From Pseudogymnoascus destructans (taxonomy: Eukaryota; Ascomycota; Leotiomycetes; Thelebolales; Thelebolaceae): a stretch of DNA of 64,000 nucleotides. Positions 29,877-41,263 of the stretch are shown piece by piece. Location of the stretch: assembly GCF_001641265.1 (NCBI RefSeq), contig NW_020167524.1, positions 1,426,001 to 1,490,000 of the forward strand, read 5' to 3'. The translations under genes and the position numbers were made by a program. The notes under the pieces were generated by a model. The model saw only the letters and a list, made by a program, of their open reading frames with translations, ran no database searches and was not told the origin of the DNA. Position 1 is the first letter of the stretch. Each line of letters begins with the position of its first letter.

Positions 29877-31731
29877 CTGGTCTCCTAGATGGACCGTCTG
29901 CTGGGTTTGTTTTTCCCGCTCGATAGGAGATGTGGAAATCATAGGCTGATAACGCCTGCACCCACCGCGATTGCCTCCTTGTGAGGGCGGTGGTTTCCAT
30001 AAAATACTTCAGATTGTTGTGATCTGTTAGGACCTCAATTGGGTACTGGCTTCCTTCGAGGTAGTGTCTCCACTGCTCGAAGGACTTCACGATCACCAGG
30101 AGTTCCTGGTCGTGGACTTCATAGTTCAGCTCTGCTGGATCTAGCTTTTTGCTGAAAAAGGCAACTGGGTGCCATTCGCCCTTCTCTTCTGGCTTAGTTC
30201 CTTCCACTAATTGAGACAGGTTCGCAGTGAGCGCAAAGCCTGACGAGTCCGTCTCGAGCCTGATTCTACGGCATGGGTCGAAATGGACCAGTGTGGGGGC
30301 TGTAGTGAAGGCCTTCTTCAACTGGCCGAAGGCGCTTTGCTGTTCCTCCCCCCACACGAACGGGCCTGTCTGCTTGCCTGCCTTTGCCCCTTTCATAAGG
30401 CCTGTCATTGGGGCCACCACGGAGGAGTATTGCTTTACAAAGCGCCGGTAAAAGTTGGCAAAGCCGAGGAACACCTGGACCTCTCGATGGGTCCTAGGTA
30501 TTGGCCAATCGGCGATTGCAGCAACCCGGTCGCTTTCCATAGCCACCCCTTCCGTTGTGACAATATACCCAAGGAAGCTTACCTTCTTGGCATTGAACTC
30601 GCACTTTGAGAGCTTCACGTATAGGTTCGCCTCGCGTAGGCGTCCTAGGACCTCTCGTACGTGGTCAGCGTGTTCCTCCTCCTTCTGGGAGTAGATGAGG
30701 ATATCATCAAGGTATACGACACATATGGTGTCAACCAACCCTTGTAGGGTCTCATTCATGTACGCTTGGAACGTTGCAGGTGCGTTAGCCAATCCAAAAG
30801 GCATCACCCTGTACTCGAAGTGTCCGTATCGAGTACGGAACGCTGTCTTCCACTCGTCGCCTGGGCGAATACGGATGCGGTGGTAGGCGTTCCTAATATC
30901 AAGCTTTGTGAAGCACCTCGACCCTTGGAGCCGATCCAAGGTCTCCGTGATCAGTGGCAGCGGGTGTCGATTCTTCACGGTAATCTTATTCAAGCCTCTG
31001 TAGTCTACGCAGAGGCGTAGGCTTCCGTCCTTCTTCTGAACGAATAGGATGGGTGCGCCTGCAGGGCTTACACTCCTTCGGATCCAACCCTTCTTCTCGC
31101 TCTCGTCGAGGTATTTACGGAGCGTGGCCAGCTCCGTTTCCGATAGGTTATATACTGGCCCATACGGTGGTTCCTGGGGCCCAGTATCGATGGCATGGGT
31201 TTTCCTTCCCAGCTCTGGCAGTTCTTCTGCCTTTTCCTCCGAGAAGACGTCGATATAGTCCTCGTATTCCTTCGGGCATTGGGTAGGCGCGCTATCATCT
31301 GTGTTTAAGGCCAAGACGAAGGCAGTATCACCTTCCTCCCATTCTTCAATATCCGCCACCTCGGCTCTCGCAATATCGAAGGGCTGGCGCCAGGTCTGTT
31401 TGCGCCAGTCGATCTGGGGGTTGACCTGCGTCATCCAATCCATCCCAAGGATGACGTCTACTCCTGGGGTGTCCATGGAAAGGAGGGTCTGGGCGACCAC
31501 GCATTCCCTTTGAAAGTGGTCCCTAGCTCGGACCTGGGTGGTGGCCGCTCCATATATCACAACCTCTTTTCCATCGACTGCCCTTGCCCGTGGCGGTGCC
31601 CTATCCCGGCACTCCAAACCCTTCTCTTTGGCAAACAGAGGGTGGATGGTGGACGCGTCAGATCCTGAGTCGAGGAGGGCTCTTGCCTTGTGCCATCCGG
31701 GCCCTACCTGCACCTCTACCTCGATCTCCAT
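29877..31731 (-). pseudogene. pol: Gypsy-1 copy 2 pol, 5' part (protease, RT, RNase H)
   Basis: ATG at 31731. Protease LLDSGSDAS, RT YLDDILIYS and RNase H ETDSSGFAL/TDHNNLKYF are intact, and CAG is present where copy 1 has the TAG. The frame runs on into LTR-C and stops at 29758, so the protein from this copy would lack integrase. Confidence 0.93.
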
Positions 31732-31770
31732 TCGACGCTGCGCCGTAGGCTTCTGGGATTCTGCTGGGAG

Positions 31771-33072
31771 TCACTCCCTCTTGGGGGTGTAGGCGTCCAA
31801 TTTCCTCACCCCTGGGCCTGTGTGTTGGCGTGGGCCTCGACATTCCTTCGCGAGGTGGCCCGCCTTGCCACAGTTATAACAATTGATTCCGCTAGGGATT
31901 GGCCTAGCGTCCCTACTGTGGGTAGGGGCCTGTCCTCTCGCCGGCCGCTGGTCTTGTGGGCGGTGTCTATTCCAGAAGGGTGTTCTTTCTCCTTGGGCCG
32001 AGGGCTGGGGAGCCCTGTGGCTGCCAGAGTTGCCCTTTAGGAATGGAAAGCTGCCCTGGGAGGTATTCCTTCCTTCCCTTGAGTTGGACTTGTCAACAGT
32101 AGGAGTTCTCTCTGTTACCCACTGGTTTGTCATTTCTAACATCGCCAGGATATTAACGATAGCGTCCCTGTGGGTAGAGGAACGCTCTGCGTACCCTCCT
32201 TCAAGGAGCCGCTGCCTCATCTCTGGGTGAATCTTCGTCAGAAGGTGGACAGTCTTCTGCGATTCAGTATACGGTTCCATCTCGCGTTTGAGGTCCTCAA
32301 GGTAGGCCACGAACTTGCGGATGCTCTGCCCTTTCCGTTGTAGGGCGACGTTATACTTCAAGGCCGCGATGCGTTGTCGGTTGGCTGGGTCGACATGGAG
32401 GTCCCGAAGAAACTCTTCGAACCCAGCGATATCCAAGGGATCTATGTATCCTTCTCCTTGGGTTGCGCACCGGTTATCCCATTCCTTCATAGGGTGTCCT
32501 TCCAAGTATTGGGCAGCGAAGGCCACCTTAGATTGCTCAGTTGGAAAAACCCTTGGTTGGTATCGGAAGATAGCGCGGATCGAGGCCATGAACTCGTTGA
32601 GCTCTCGGATGGATTCGCCCTTATATACCTTAGGTTCCTTGACCCTTCCTATTGGCCTCTGGGCTGGTGTGACCTCCATTGATACGGTAGAGGCAGTCTC
32701 TGCCTCCTCCTCTTGTTGGGGTCCTTCCCACTCGTCCTCAATATCTTGGTGTCGCCTTTTCTGACGGTTCTCTTCCTGAATCCGGGCTTGCTTCTTCGCG
32801 AAGTCCCGTACCGCCTCAGGGTAGGCGTTGTAGTCGTCGCCGTGCGTTCTTCGGAAAAGCTCTAGGGCTTCCTCCATCGTGTTGATGTAGGCCCTCTCTT
32901 CGTCCATCCGCTTCCGAAGGTCTGCCAGCTTTGAGGCCATGCTCTCGTCCTGGCCTGCCATCCAATGGCTAGCTTCTACGGATGTAGTTCTTGGAGCTGG
33001 CTCAGTGGCGTCAGTTGCTGGCGTTGCTCCTCCAGAAGTCGCACGCGTAATCCTTCTTTCCATACTTGCCAT
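31771..33072 (-). CDS. gag: Gypsy-1 copy 2 gag, intact
   Basis: 433 residues, ATG at 33072, TGA at 31771-31773. It has the gag domain and the CYNCGKAGHLAKEC knuckle. CGA is present at the codon that is TGA in copy 1. The stop sits in the same GGGAG-TGA-CTCCC palindrome and pol follows in frame after 13 sense codons. Confidence 0.93.
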   Translation of the reverse strand: MASMERRITRATSGGATPATDATEPAPRTTSVEASHWMAGQDESMASKLADLRKRMDEERAYINTMEEALELFRRTHGDDYNAYPEAVRDFAKKQARIQEENRQKRRHQDIEDEWEGPQQEEEAETASTVSMEVTPAQRPIGRVKEPKVYKGESIRELNEFMASIRAIFRYQPRVFPTEQSKVAFAAQYLEGHPMKEWDNRCATQGEGYIDPLDIAGFEEFLRDLHVDPANRQRIAALKYNVALQRKGQSIRKFVAYLEDLKREMEPYTESQKTVHLLTKIHPEMRQRLLEGGYAERSSTHRDAIVNILAMLEMTNQWVTERTPTVDKSNSREGRNTSQGSFPFLKGNSGSHRAPQPSAQGERTPFWNRHRPQDQRPARGQAPTHSRDARPIPSGINCYNCGKAGHLAKECRGPRQHTGPGVRKLDAYTPKRE

Positions 33073-33112
33073 CCTGACCCAGTAGGCTGGATATGGGTGC
33101 AGTCAATAGAAT

Positions 33113-33348
33113 TGTAAAGCATAAGCCTAAGGTCTCACGGGAGTCCAGGGAACCAGGTCAGGAGGCAGGAAGGTATCGTATTCTGTAAGCACAATAGGTC
33201 TACGTAGATACATCGACTATTGACTGGAGGCCTTCTTCTGAGGCCTCCAACCCCTTTTATCTATGCACCTTGTGCCCTATTTTACCGAGCCCTATGGGCC
33301 GCTTATGAAAGGGACCTCACGTGGTGGCACGTGATGGCCTTCCTTACA
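33113..33348 (-). repeat. Gypsy-1 copy 2, 5' LTR
   Basis: 236 bp. The self-priming complement pair seen in copy 1 is present (CAGTCAATAG at about 33100-33109 on the plus strand and its complement within the LTR near 33217-33226). Confidence 0.95.
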
Positions 33349-34367
33349 CAAACAGCATTAAAATTTGGATTATCATATAAGAAAATTGCAGCTACTCTAC
33401 ACGTTACAGAGCGACAAATCAGATATGCAATAGCAAATCCAACTACACCTCAACACTCGAAATCAGGCTATAAACCTCTTATTCGAACACCACAGCGCAC
33501 AGAGTTAGAGAAATGGTTACAGAGCTCTCCGTCACATAAAAGAGCACATTGGGTTGCTATTCCAACTCTTGCCCCTGAAATTGGATTGAATAATACAGGC
33601 TAGAAAGCACTAAATACTGCATTTGGAATTTTAGGATATACACGTCGCATTTCAAAAAGAAAGGGTTTCTCATCTGATCCCTTTCATCGTCGCCTTCATC
33701 TTATCTTTGCACAGAAAGCCCTACGATGCAGTCCTGATAGACTTATGTGACAATGTCTTTCTGATGAAGTTTGGGCAAATGGAGGAGCACATACACAATC
33801 ATATGTTACAGCAAAAGCAGATGAAGCGATAAATATGACGAGGATTTACTACAACATAAATATTCAAAGTTACCTGCTTGGATGTTTCATGGAATAATTG
33901 CAGGAGGGAGAAAAGGGCCAGCAACATTTTAGGAAAAAGACTAGGGAACAGTTACTGCGAAAAGATATAATGAGCATATACTTCCAGTTGTTGAACAATT
34001 TTTTCGAGAAGATAAGCAGACAAGCAAAGGGTGGTGGTGGCAGCAAGATAATGCCCCTTCTCACGATGCAAGATATACAGAACGGCAACTTCGACAGCGA
34101 TTTATTCGAAATATACAATGGCCGTCATACTCTCCTGATCTTAATACAATTGAGCATATATGGAATTGGATGAAAAATTGGATTCATGAGCATTATTTTC
34201 AAGTACGGTATGATGCACAGAGTATTTCACATGAGTATTTACGCTCTATAATTATTGACGCATGGGATGCAGTACCAGATGAATAGTTACAAAGCTGTAT
34301 AGTACATTTCACGATCGCTGCCGTGCTGTTATTACAGCTAAGCGGTGAGATAATTCTATCAATACGT
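33349..34367 (+). pseudogene. Tc1/mariner transposase, main part, DD34E, RIP-type stops
   Basis: Continues from 26327 after the Gypsy insertion: ALKFGLSYKKIAATLHVTER then Q (helix-turn-helix), LIRTPQRTELEKWLQSSPSH, and TAFGILGYTRRISK. The catalytic triad is visible: SDEVWANGG, WWQQDNAPSHDAR and SPDLNTIEHIWNW, with 34 residues between the second D and the E. Stops at 33601, 33749 and twice near 33930-33945 (TAG for Trp in ATF*EKD*GTV) inactivate it. TGG to TAG fits RIP. Confidence 0.88.
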
Positions 34368-34454
34368 AATAGTGGAACCTGACAATCATTCAGGGGGGGA
34401 TAGTACAGACTACACTACACTATGTAGCGTACTTCTAGAAACGTAGTTCTAACA

Positions 34455-34880
34455 TGCCCCTTACGCAGTACAGTGTTACTATGGCGAATGCTCACTCTAA
34501 GCGCCCCTATTGCCCCTGCCCTTATAGTACCTAATAACCAAGTCTCTGCCTATCCCTCTTGGGCGACCGCGCTTTTGCTACCAGCTACCTACGCACCATC
34601 GCTATGGTGGTGTTGACCGCTTACACACCCTCATAGTGTTGAATCTAGCTTTCCTAGCTCTTACGTTCAAAGTAGTCACTTGCTTGGTGTGCCCTGCACT
34701 CGTCTTGTAATCGGTGCTGCTTCTGCTATGTAATGGTAGTCATAAGGAGGCTTTCTGTGATAGCGAATCCTTCGCTCAATCATACAATATAGCTACTCTC
34801 TACTACAAGAGCTATAAGGGAAGCCGTTAATTATGTACATTTAGCATAGCACATCATGCGCTTAACCTAGGCTCATAACC
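34455..34880 (-). other. internal region of the TRIM-like element
   Basis: 426 bp between the two LTRs. No open frame or domain. The primer site GGTTATGAGCC is at its right end and a purine-rich tract at its left end. Confidence 0.6.
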
Positions 34881-35005
34881 TGTTAAGCACAAATTTAGAG
34901 CTTAACGACTTAATTAAGTAAACTATAGGTGCGAAGCCATATATATACTGCCTAGCAGTATACAGACTACACTGTGTAGCGTACTTCTAGGACATAGTTC
35001 TAACA
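34881..35005 (-). repeat. TRIM-like element, intact LTR
   Basis: 125 bp, minus strand TGTTAGAACTATGTCC...GTGCTTAACA, followed by AATAT. It matches the split LTR at 26007-26091 and 34403-34454. Confidence 0.8.
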
Positions 35006-35010
35006 AATAT

Positions 35011-35253
35011 TTTACTAACGTATTTCACAAGCGAGTTGCCTACACGGGCAGGTTGCCTACTAAAAACACTAGAATTGACTATTGCTACCCTACTACCACA
35101 ACACCACCCTGAATAATGGCCTTTAATCAATTGTAATTGATTCCTAACGCCTCTTGCATATACGGGCATTATGTCCCATATTACCACATGTGCCACATCG
35201 CCGCTGTTGGCCTATAGAACCCACCTGCTAAGTAGTCTCACTTGCCACCTCTA
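35011..35253 (-). pseudogene. pogo-type transposase C-terminus with zinc knuckle
   Basis: The minus strand gives GQQRRCGTCGNMGHNARICK, the CCHC-like tail common in fungal pogo-class DDE transposases. It is truncated on the right by the LTR-S copy at 35254 and on the left by the TRIM-like element. Confidence 0.6.
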
Positions 35254-35597
35254 TGTAAGGACACAGGGCACCCAGCTCACAGTAATAGCATATGAGAGTG
35301 CGAGTCAGAGGCTAAACGGATGCTATCCTATAGGTCCACTACGAAGGATTCAAAAAAGATGAAGAGAGGAACCCCCGTTGGGTCAATCTCCTTAAGTACC
35401 CGAAACGGGTCCGACTAGGCTAACCTACCTTCACTCTCACCACATGACTGTAACTTGTCTGACTCAGATACCTTCCGTCACTGAGGGAGAGGGACCCCGT
35501 TGGGTCAATCCCCTTAAGTACCCGAAACGGGTCCGACTCGGCTAACCTGCCTTAACTCTTATCATGTGACCATAACCTGCCCGACTCAGATCCTTTC
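35254..35597. repeat. LTR-S copy plus a second partial LTR-S
   Basis: TGTAAGGACACAGGG begins an LTR-S copy (to about 35492) that loses its final bases. It is followed directly by a second, partial LTR-S (about 35493-35597) cut by LTR-B at 35598. No matching target duplication was found. Confidence 0.7.
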
Positions 35598-36769
35598 TGT
35601 CATACTGACATTCGTTGCACTCAGTTTGCTATCAAACTCAAGAGCAAACTTGGAAATCTCCTCCTCAAACCTACAAGTCACTATACATATTTTGGCTTGT
35701 CACACCAACAACAAGAGCAATACTACTCAACGATTGCTACAACCCTCTATGGTTCATTACATGTCATTGCTCCTTAGTTACTGGGCCGATATGACCACAT
35801 AGCATATCTCTACAACCCTCTATGATTCATTACATGACATCACTCCTTAGTTACCGGGCTAATACTACACATGACATATCTCTATCAACTAGAGGCCTAG
35901 GAACATAAACGATAGCTCCAAAAGCCTCTACAACCATCTATGATTCATTACACATCATCGCTCCTTAGTTACCCACAAGATTGGTTAAGTTATGACATAA
36001 TTTGTCTATAGGGGTACTCTGACCTTGGACCTCCTTTCACTTCCTATAGGCTACAAACCTAAGAGATGGTTCTATGGGATTCTCTTACGTCGACTACAGT
36101 TACCAAGCCTGGTTAGTCATGGAAAGTCTTGGAAAATGAGAGAACTACACTCCTTTGGCATAAATAGGATTGCCCTTTCCTTAAGAAAGGGCAAGCAGAC
36201 AATACAGTAAATGGACTATCACATACTTCCACGTCTTTTCCAAGCTTCCAAGCATTGATCTTGTTACTCCTTGTTTCTGAAAAGTCAGTGAGGTGCTAAC
36301 CTCTGACTTATCCCTGAGTTCTCAGACTCAACATTTGTTATAACTTGTCTAAACCACTCCACTATATCATACACCTGATTGCTGCATTGTGGAATAGTCT
36401 AAGCTACGACTGTAAGGATGCCTTCTCGTCTCTCATTCTAGGGAGTAGACTCCGGGTAGCCGCGGGGTCACGTGTGATCATTTGGGTGGCCTAACCGAGT
36501 CGGAACCGAGTCGGATGGGTTTCGGATACTTGAGAAAATCGACTGACGGGGGTTCCCCATCATCTTTTTTGTATCCTTCGTAGTAGACCTATAGGATAGC
36601 ATCCGTTTAGCCTCCGACTCGCACTCTCATATGCTATTACTGTGAGCTGGGTGCCCTGTGTCCTTACAACGACCCTTTGGCTCTTTTTCCTAAGACAGTG
36701 TGTTGTCTTAGTAAAATCATCCCTTCCTTGGGTGGCTAGATTCTCACATCTTGTGCACCCACCATTACA
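35598..36769. mobile_element. LTR-B copy interrupted by an LTR-S solo LTR
   Basis: Starts TGTCATACTGACATTCG and ends GCACCCACCATTACA, as do the other LTR-B copies. Without the nested 36411-36668 it is about 909 bp, the length of the copy at 59801. The flanks (CTTTC and CTACT) do not match, so one edge is probably rearranged. Confidence 0.75.
36411..36668. mobile_element. solo LTR, family LTR-S, with TSD ACGAC
   Basis: 258 bp, TGTAAGGATGCC...GTGTCCTTACA, with ACGAC at 36406-36410 and 36669-36673, nested in LTR-B. Confidence 0.93.
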
Positions 36770-37190
36770 CTACTGCATTCATCTCATAATCTTCAGCTGC
36801 TTAACATTGGTTGTTTTCGATGATTAAAGCGTTCGTACGGAACTGAGATCAAGAAGTTAATGTGCACGCATATTACACACATCTCGAAAGAAGATTTCTT
36901 CCCTGCCTTTTATATAGCGTTTCGTACAACAATGATTGAATCAAACATTTGAGCAGGATTTCGCACTATAGGGCTTGTTCTGTACGATCTGAACTATGTG
37001 ATTTCAAAGCTTGATGTTTGACTTCATATGCTAACGCCTATACCAACTCTACCTATGATCTAGGAACCAAAAAACTCCATGCAATGTACTTAAGACACAA
37101 TCTTAATCAACATACCTTAAGGACCAGATTGTACGACATTAGAATAATATGACAGGTTGCTTAGGATGACAGGTTGCTTGTGAACTACGT
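36770..37190 (+). pseudogene. pogo transposase C-terminal fragment
   Basis: The plus strand reads LHSSHNLQLLNIGCFR, then LKRSYGTEIKKL and FFPAFYIAFRTTMIESNI, followed by AGFRTIGLVPYDLNYVISKL, the post-catalytic part of pogo-class transposases. The 5' part is lost at the LTR-B junction (36769). It has several stops. Confidence 0.7.
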
Positions 37191-37194
37191 TAAG

Positions 37195-37885
37195 GCTATT
37201 AGCAAAGCATACTAAAGATATACAAGGGCTAAAAAAATAGAACTAGGTAAGCTAATATCTATATCCTTATTTAGTTATATAATAATACTAACATTTATAG
37301 ATAATGCTACTAGGTGGTCTTCTACTTATTATATGCTTAATAACTTTTTAAATCTTAAAGAACCTATAGAGATTGTTATTGCAACATCTAAAACTAAGGT
37401 ATTTAAAGATAAAGCATTAGGTTAAAAGAATAAGACTACTTAGTTTTAGAGACTTATAAAGAAATATTCGAAGTCTTACTAAAATTACAAGGGAAAGAAT
37501 ACCCTACTTTATATCACTCCTTACCTTTAATAAGGCAAATATTCCAAAATTTATCTTCTATAGAAGATAAAATAGCAACAGTAGGTCTTATATCCCTTTT
37601 ATATCTAACTTTATACTAATATTAATATGTGGCTCTAAAATAGATATTGCTATTAAGAAAGGTACTGCTAAATTAAGGAAATACTACTCTCCTAATCATT
37701 ATGAAGAGAAGAATAAACCTTTATTTATAGCTTTACTACTAGACCCCCATTTAAAGAAAATAGGGCTAAGTAAGCTATATTATATACAACAAGATGAATA
37801 TAAAACTATAGAAGCTATAAAGGTATGTTAATAGAGTATTAAGAGAGGAATTTAATAACGAATTTGGAGTATATGAGACAAATGA
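37195..37885 (+). pseudogene. hAT transposase fragment, AT-rich
   Basis: TRWSSTYYMLNNFLNLKEPI and, after frame changes, IALLLDPHLKKIGLSKLYYI match the central and C-terminal parts of hAT transposases. The region is much more AT-rich than its surroundings and full of stops, in keeping with heavy RIP. Confidence 0.65.
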
Positions 37886-39280
37886 GGCGGCATACATAGT
37901 GTGATAATGTAGTTATCCTTGTAGTAAAGCTCAAAATACCCTATATATTCCTATATATATGTTCTAGCCTAACTGCGAATAAGTAGTATTCACGAATAGG
38001 CTAGCCTAACTAAATAGCTACCTGACATCAGGATAATGCAGAGATGTTACTATCAGGGCCGCCTATTCAAGACCAATTTCACGACGAGACCAGCAACCGA
38101 ACATCCATCCGTATATCTCGTTACCAGGCCTACCCCTATTGCCCGTCCACTGGGACTAAGTGCCCTGACCTGAGAATATAGATCAGACTGGATCCCGACG
38201 GCTGTCAAACCCAGCAGTAAATGGCATCCGCCCTCTCATACCCGCCACACAGGAGAGACGGCGGAGGCAATATACTACCTTTCGCCGCTCTGGAGTACGC
38301 ACTGTGCCTTGCCAATATCTCCACGGAAGGCGGGATCTGCATAAGAAGGCATGCCTCACGCGTGCAAGTAAAAATGCTTGTTGCATGTGCCGCCGAGGCC
38401 TCCCCTTGAGCCTACTCCCCAGTGAGGATAAGTGGGAGGAACAGCCATGAATGGTTGAGCAACAAGTAAGCAGCTCAATTTAAACCAGGCCGCCGTTGAT
38501 AATATTCGCCACATCCACCAAACTCCCCTTGTAACGCGATGGATCTTCATGCCTGTAGCTTGTGACTCAAGCAGACGGACCGTATAGAGATAGCAAAGAG
38601 ATCAGGAGAGGTCTGACAGCGACCGCGACATATAAAATGACTTACATGGGCAAATACGAGGATCCCCAGCCTCAAATTCGCCCCAGGGGGGTTTCGTCCC
38701 CAGGACCTGAGCGACAATCCTAGTCAGGAGATTACTGCCACTACAAGGCCCACCACCTCCCATCATCACCTCTTCCACTGCTATCCCTTGAAAATAGTGG
38801 CGAGCTGGAGGTAATGTAAAAGGAGACAATACATGTGACCCATGGGTCACTTGACCTTCAACTATCACGTCTGATTTTGTAGGTGTACTTTTACCTTTAA
38901 CCAGTGACTAACTTGCTCGTTGCCCACACATTCGTAAAGCTCTGATTTATTTCGCCTATTAGACACCGCTGTGAGTCAAAAAAAGCCCTGGCTATGAAAC
39001 AGTTTCGGGGAACATCCCAAAGCTGTTGCCTAGAATTCCCTTTAGGCGCCAGCGACCACGTGCAAGACGCCTGGACGTATTTTTGGTCCTTTTTGAAGTT
39101 CCACAGTGTCGTTGGTGAGCGATCAGAGAGCCTCAGTGACATCGGTTGCGATCATCTCGTTATTGGTTGGCTGTAAATGGTGAACCGCGTCCGACGGTCT
39201 GGCCAAAATGATTGGACGCGCCGAGCGTCACATCCCACATATCACAAAATGGCTTTTGTCATATGCGCCGAAAAAAGGAA
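37886..39280. other. stretch of host-like composition, no gene recognised
   Basis: Normal-GC sequence between the hAT fragment and the pogo element. Short open frames (for example minus strand 38602-38868) show no family signature. It may hold eroded gene remnants. Confidence 0.45.
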
Positions 39281-39404
39281 TAATCGTCGTCACCAAATTT
39301 TCGCTTCGCTCAAGGTGGGAGGAAGCGATGTGCGCGGTTTCGCAATATGTAGGCTTAAGTACCACTACATAGTAATTTATATGTAAAGGTACATAAATCA
39401 ATCA

Positions 39405-39943
39405 TTGTTAGAACTAATCACTTCATCACGCCTACGCTCACTCCCACACTCACTCCTCGCACTCTCACTCCCACGCTCACTCCCACTCTCGCTCTCGCAC
39501 TCACTCTTAGCAGCTTCTAGGTCCTGAATTGGGTCCCGATCCTCTATAGGAATTAGGTTACTAGCTTAAAGAAGAGCTTTTACCCTCTTTTTCCGGCCCT
39601 AGGCCTCAACCCCAGCTCTTGCAAGTGTTTGAGAACAAGCCCTTGAGACAACACTCTATCCTGGCCTCTGGTTATTAGCCTGGTTTCCAGCCTAGCAGGC
39701 TACCTAGCTTCTTTGGCTACAAGCCTTTCTAGGCCTAAAGATTGTAGGCATGAGTAGCTTAGAGCTCACCTCTAAACTGAAGCTAGGCCTAGCTTTAGCT
39801 TGCCTGCTTCTTCAACTCCTAAACCTAGCACCAAATACTAAAGCCCTCTAGAACCTAGTGTTTCTAGTACTATAGCCCCTCTTCCACATCCTGAAAAGTA
39901 GAGGGTTTAGGTTTAGGTGTAGAAACCTATATTAGTAGGGTAG
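39405..39943 (-). pseudogene. pogo transposase C-terminal part
   Basis: Minus strand, decayed. The end reads NLIPIEDRDPIQDLEAAKSE and then a Glu/Ser/Arg repeat (SESGSERGSES...) to a stop near 39405. The repeat is encoded by the (CACTCCCACGCT)-like tract at 39425-39505. Confidence 0.5.
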
Positions 39944-40098
39944 TGTCATACTGACATTCGTTGCACTCAGTTTGCTATCAAACTCAAGAGCAAACTTGGA
40001 AATCTCCTCCTCAAACCTACAAGTCACTATACATATTTTGGCTTATCACACCAACAACAAGAGCAATACTACTCAACGATTGCTACAACCATCTATGA

Positions 40099-41035
40099 TG
40101 TCATACTGACATTCGTTGCACTCAGTTTGCTATCAAACTCAAGAGCAAACTTAGAAATCTCCTCCTCAAACCTACAAGTCACCATACATATCTTGGCTTA
40201 TCACACCAACAACAGAAGCAATACTACTCAACGATTGCTGCAAACTCTTCTACTACATCTGTTTATGCTACATACATCACGGCATATCATTTGGACACTC
40301 ATTGAACAAGTTATTAAGAAAATCTCCTCCTTAAGGGGGTGGGCCAATACTACCACATGGCATATCTCTACCAACTAGAGGCCTAGGAACATGAACGATA
40401 GCTCTAGAAGCTTCTACAACCCTCTATGATTCATTACACGTCATCGCTCCTTAGTTACCCACAAGATTGGTTAAGTTATGACATAATTTGTCTATAGGTA
40501 CTCTGACCTTGGACCTCCTTTTCACTTCCTATAGGCTAGGAACCCAAGAGATGGTTCTATGGGATTCTCTTACGTTCACTACATGATTAGCAAGCTAGTT
40601 GTGGGTCGCACTTGATTTCTAATACATTTACCAAGCCTGGTTAGTCATGGAAAGTCATGGAAAATGAGAGAACTACACTCCTTTGGCATAAATAGGATTG
40701 CCCTTTCCTTAAGAAAGGGCAAGCAGGCAATACAGTAAATCGACTAGCACATACTTCTACGTCTTTTCCAAGCTTCCAAGCATTGATCTTGTTATTCTCT
40801 GTTTTTTGAAAAGTCAGTGAGGTGCTAACCTCTGACTTACCCCTGAGTTCTCAGACTCAACATTTGTTGCAACTTGTCTAAACCACTTCACCACATCATA
40901 CACCTGATTGCTGCGTTGTGGAATAGTCTAAGCTACAACCCTTTGGCTCTGTTTCCTAAGACAGTGTGTTGTCTTAGTAAATTCATCCCTTCCTTGGGTG
41001 GCTAGATTCTCATATCTGGTGCACCCACCATTACA
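40099..41035. mobile_element. inner LTR-B solo LTR, with TSD TATGA
   Basis: 937 bp, TGTCATACTG...CACCATTACA, with TATGA at 40094-40098 and 41036-41040, inserted into another LTR-B. Confidence 0.92.
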
Positions 41036-41263
41036 TATGATTCATTACACGTCATCGCTCCTTAGTTACTGGGCCGATATTACCACATAGCATATCTCTA
41101 CAACCCTCTATGATTCATTACATGACATCACTCATACTACCACATGACATATCTCTACCAACTAGAGGCCTAGGAGCATGAACGATAGCTCTAAAAGCTC
41201 CTACGAACCTCTATGATTCATTACATGTCATCGCTCTTTAGTTACCCACAAGATTGGTTAAGT

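Larger units (their letters stand above)
26328..33348 (-). mobile_element. Gypsy-1 copy 2, complete but carrying a solo LTR
   Basis: 7021 bp, bounded by 236-bp LTRs (26328-26563 and 33113-33348) and CAAAC duplications (26323-26327, 33349-33353). It is almost identical to copy 1 in the opposite orientation, with gag open and pol open apart from the 475-bp LTR-C inserted at 29402-29876. Both its LTRs share GCATAAGCC where copy 1 has GCGTAAGCC, so the LTRs of each copy match each other best. Confidence 0.95.
26092..34400 (+). mobile_element. Tc1/mariner transposon inserted in the TRIM-like LTR
   Basis: Inverted termini TCCCCCC..TGAATGATTGT then AGGTTCCACTATT lie at 26092-26127 and, inverted, at about 34368-34400. 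TA is present on each side (26090-26091, 34401-34402). Its transposase is interrupted by Gypsy-1 copy 2. Confidence 0.88.
26007..35005 (-). mobile_element. miniature LTR element (TRIM-like, Copia-type primer), host of the nest
   Basis: Outer element of the nest, flanked by AATAT at 26002-26006 and 35006-35010. The right LTR is 34881-35005 (125 bp). The left LTR is 26007-26091 plus 34403-34454, split by the Tc1/mariner element. The minus-strand LTR reads TGTTAGAACTA...GTGCTTAACA (left copy TGCTCGACA) and is followed by GGTTATGAGCC (34870-34880), a half-tRNA-iMet primer site. A purine tract AAGGGGCA precedes the other LTR at 34455-34462. The internal region (34455-34880) is only 426 bp and lacks recognisable gag or pol, so mobilisation would be in trans. 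Confidence 0.8.
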
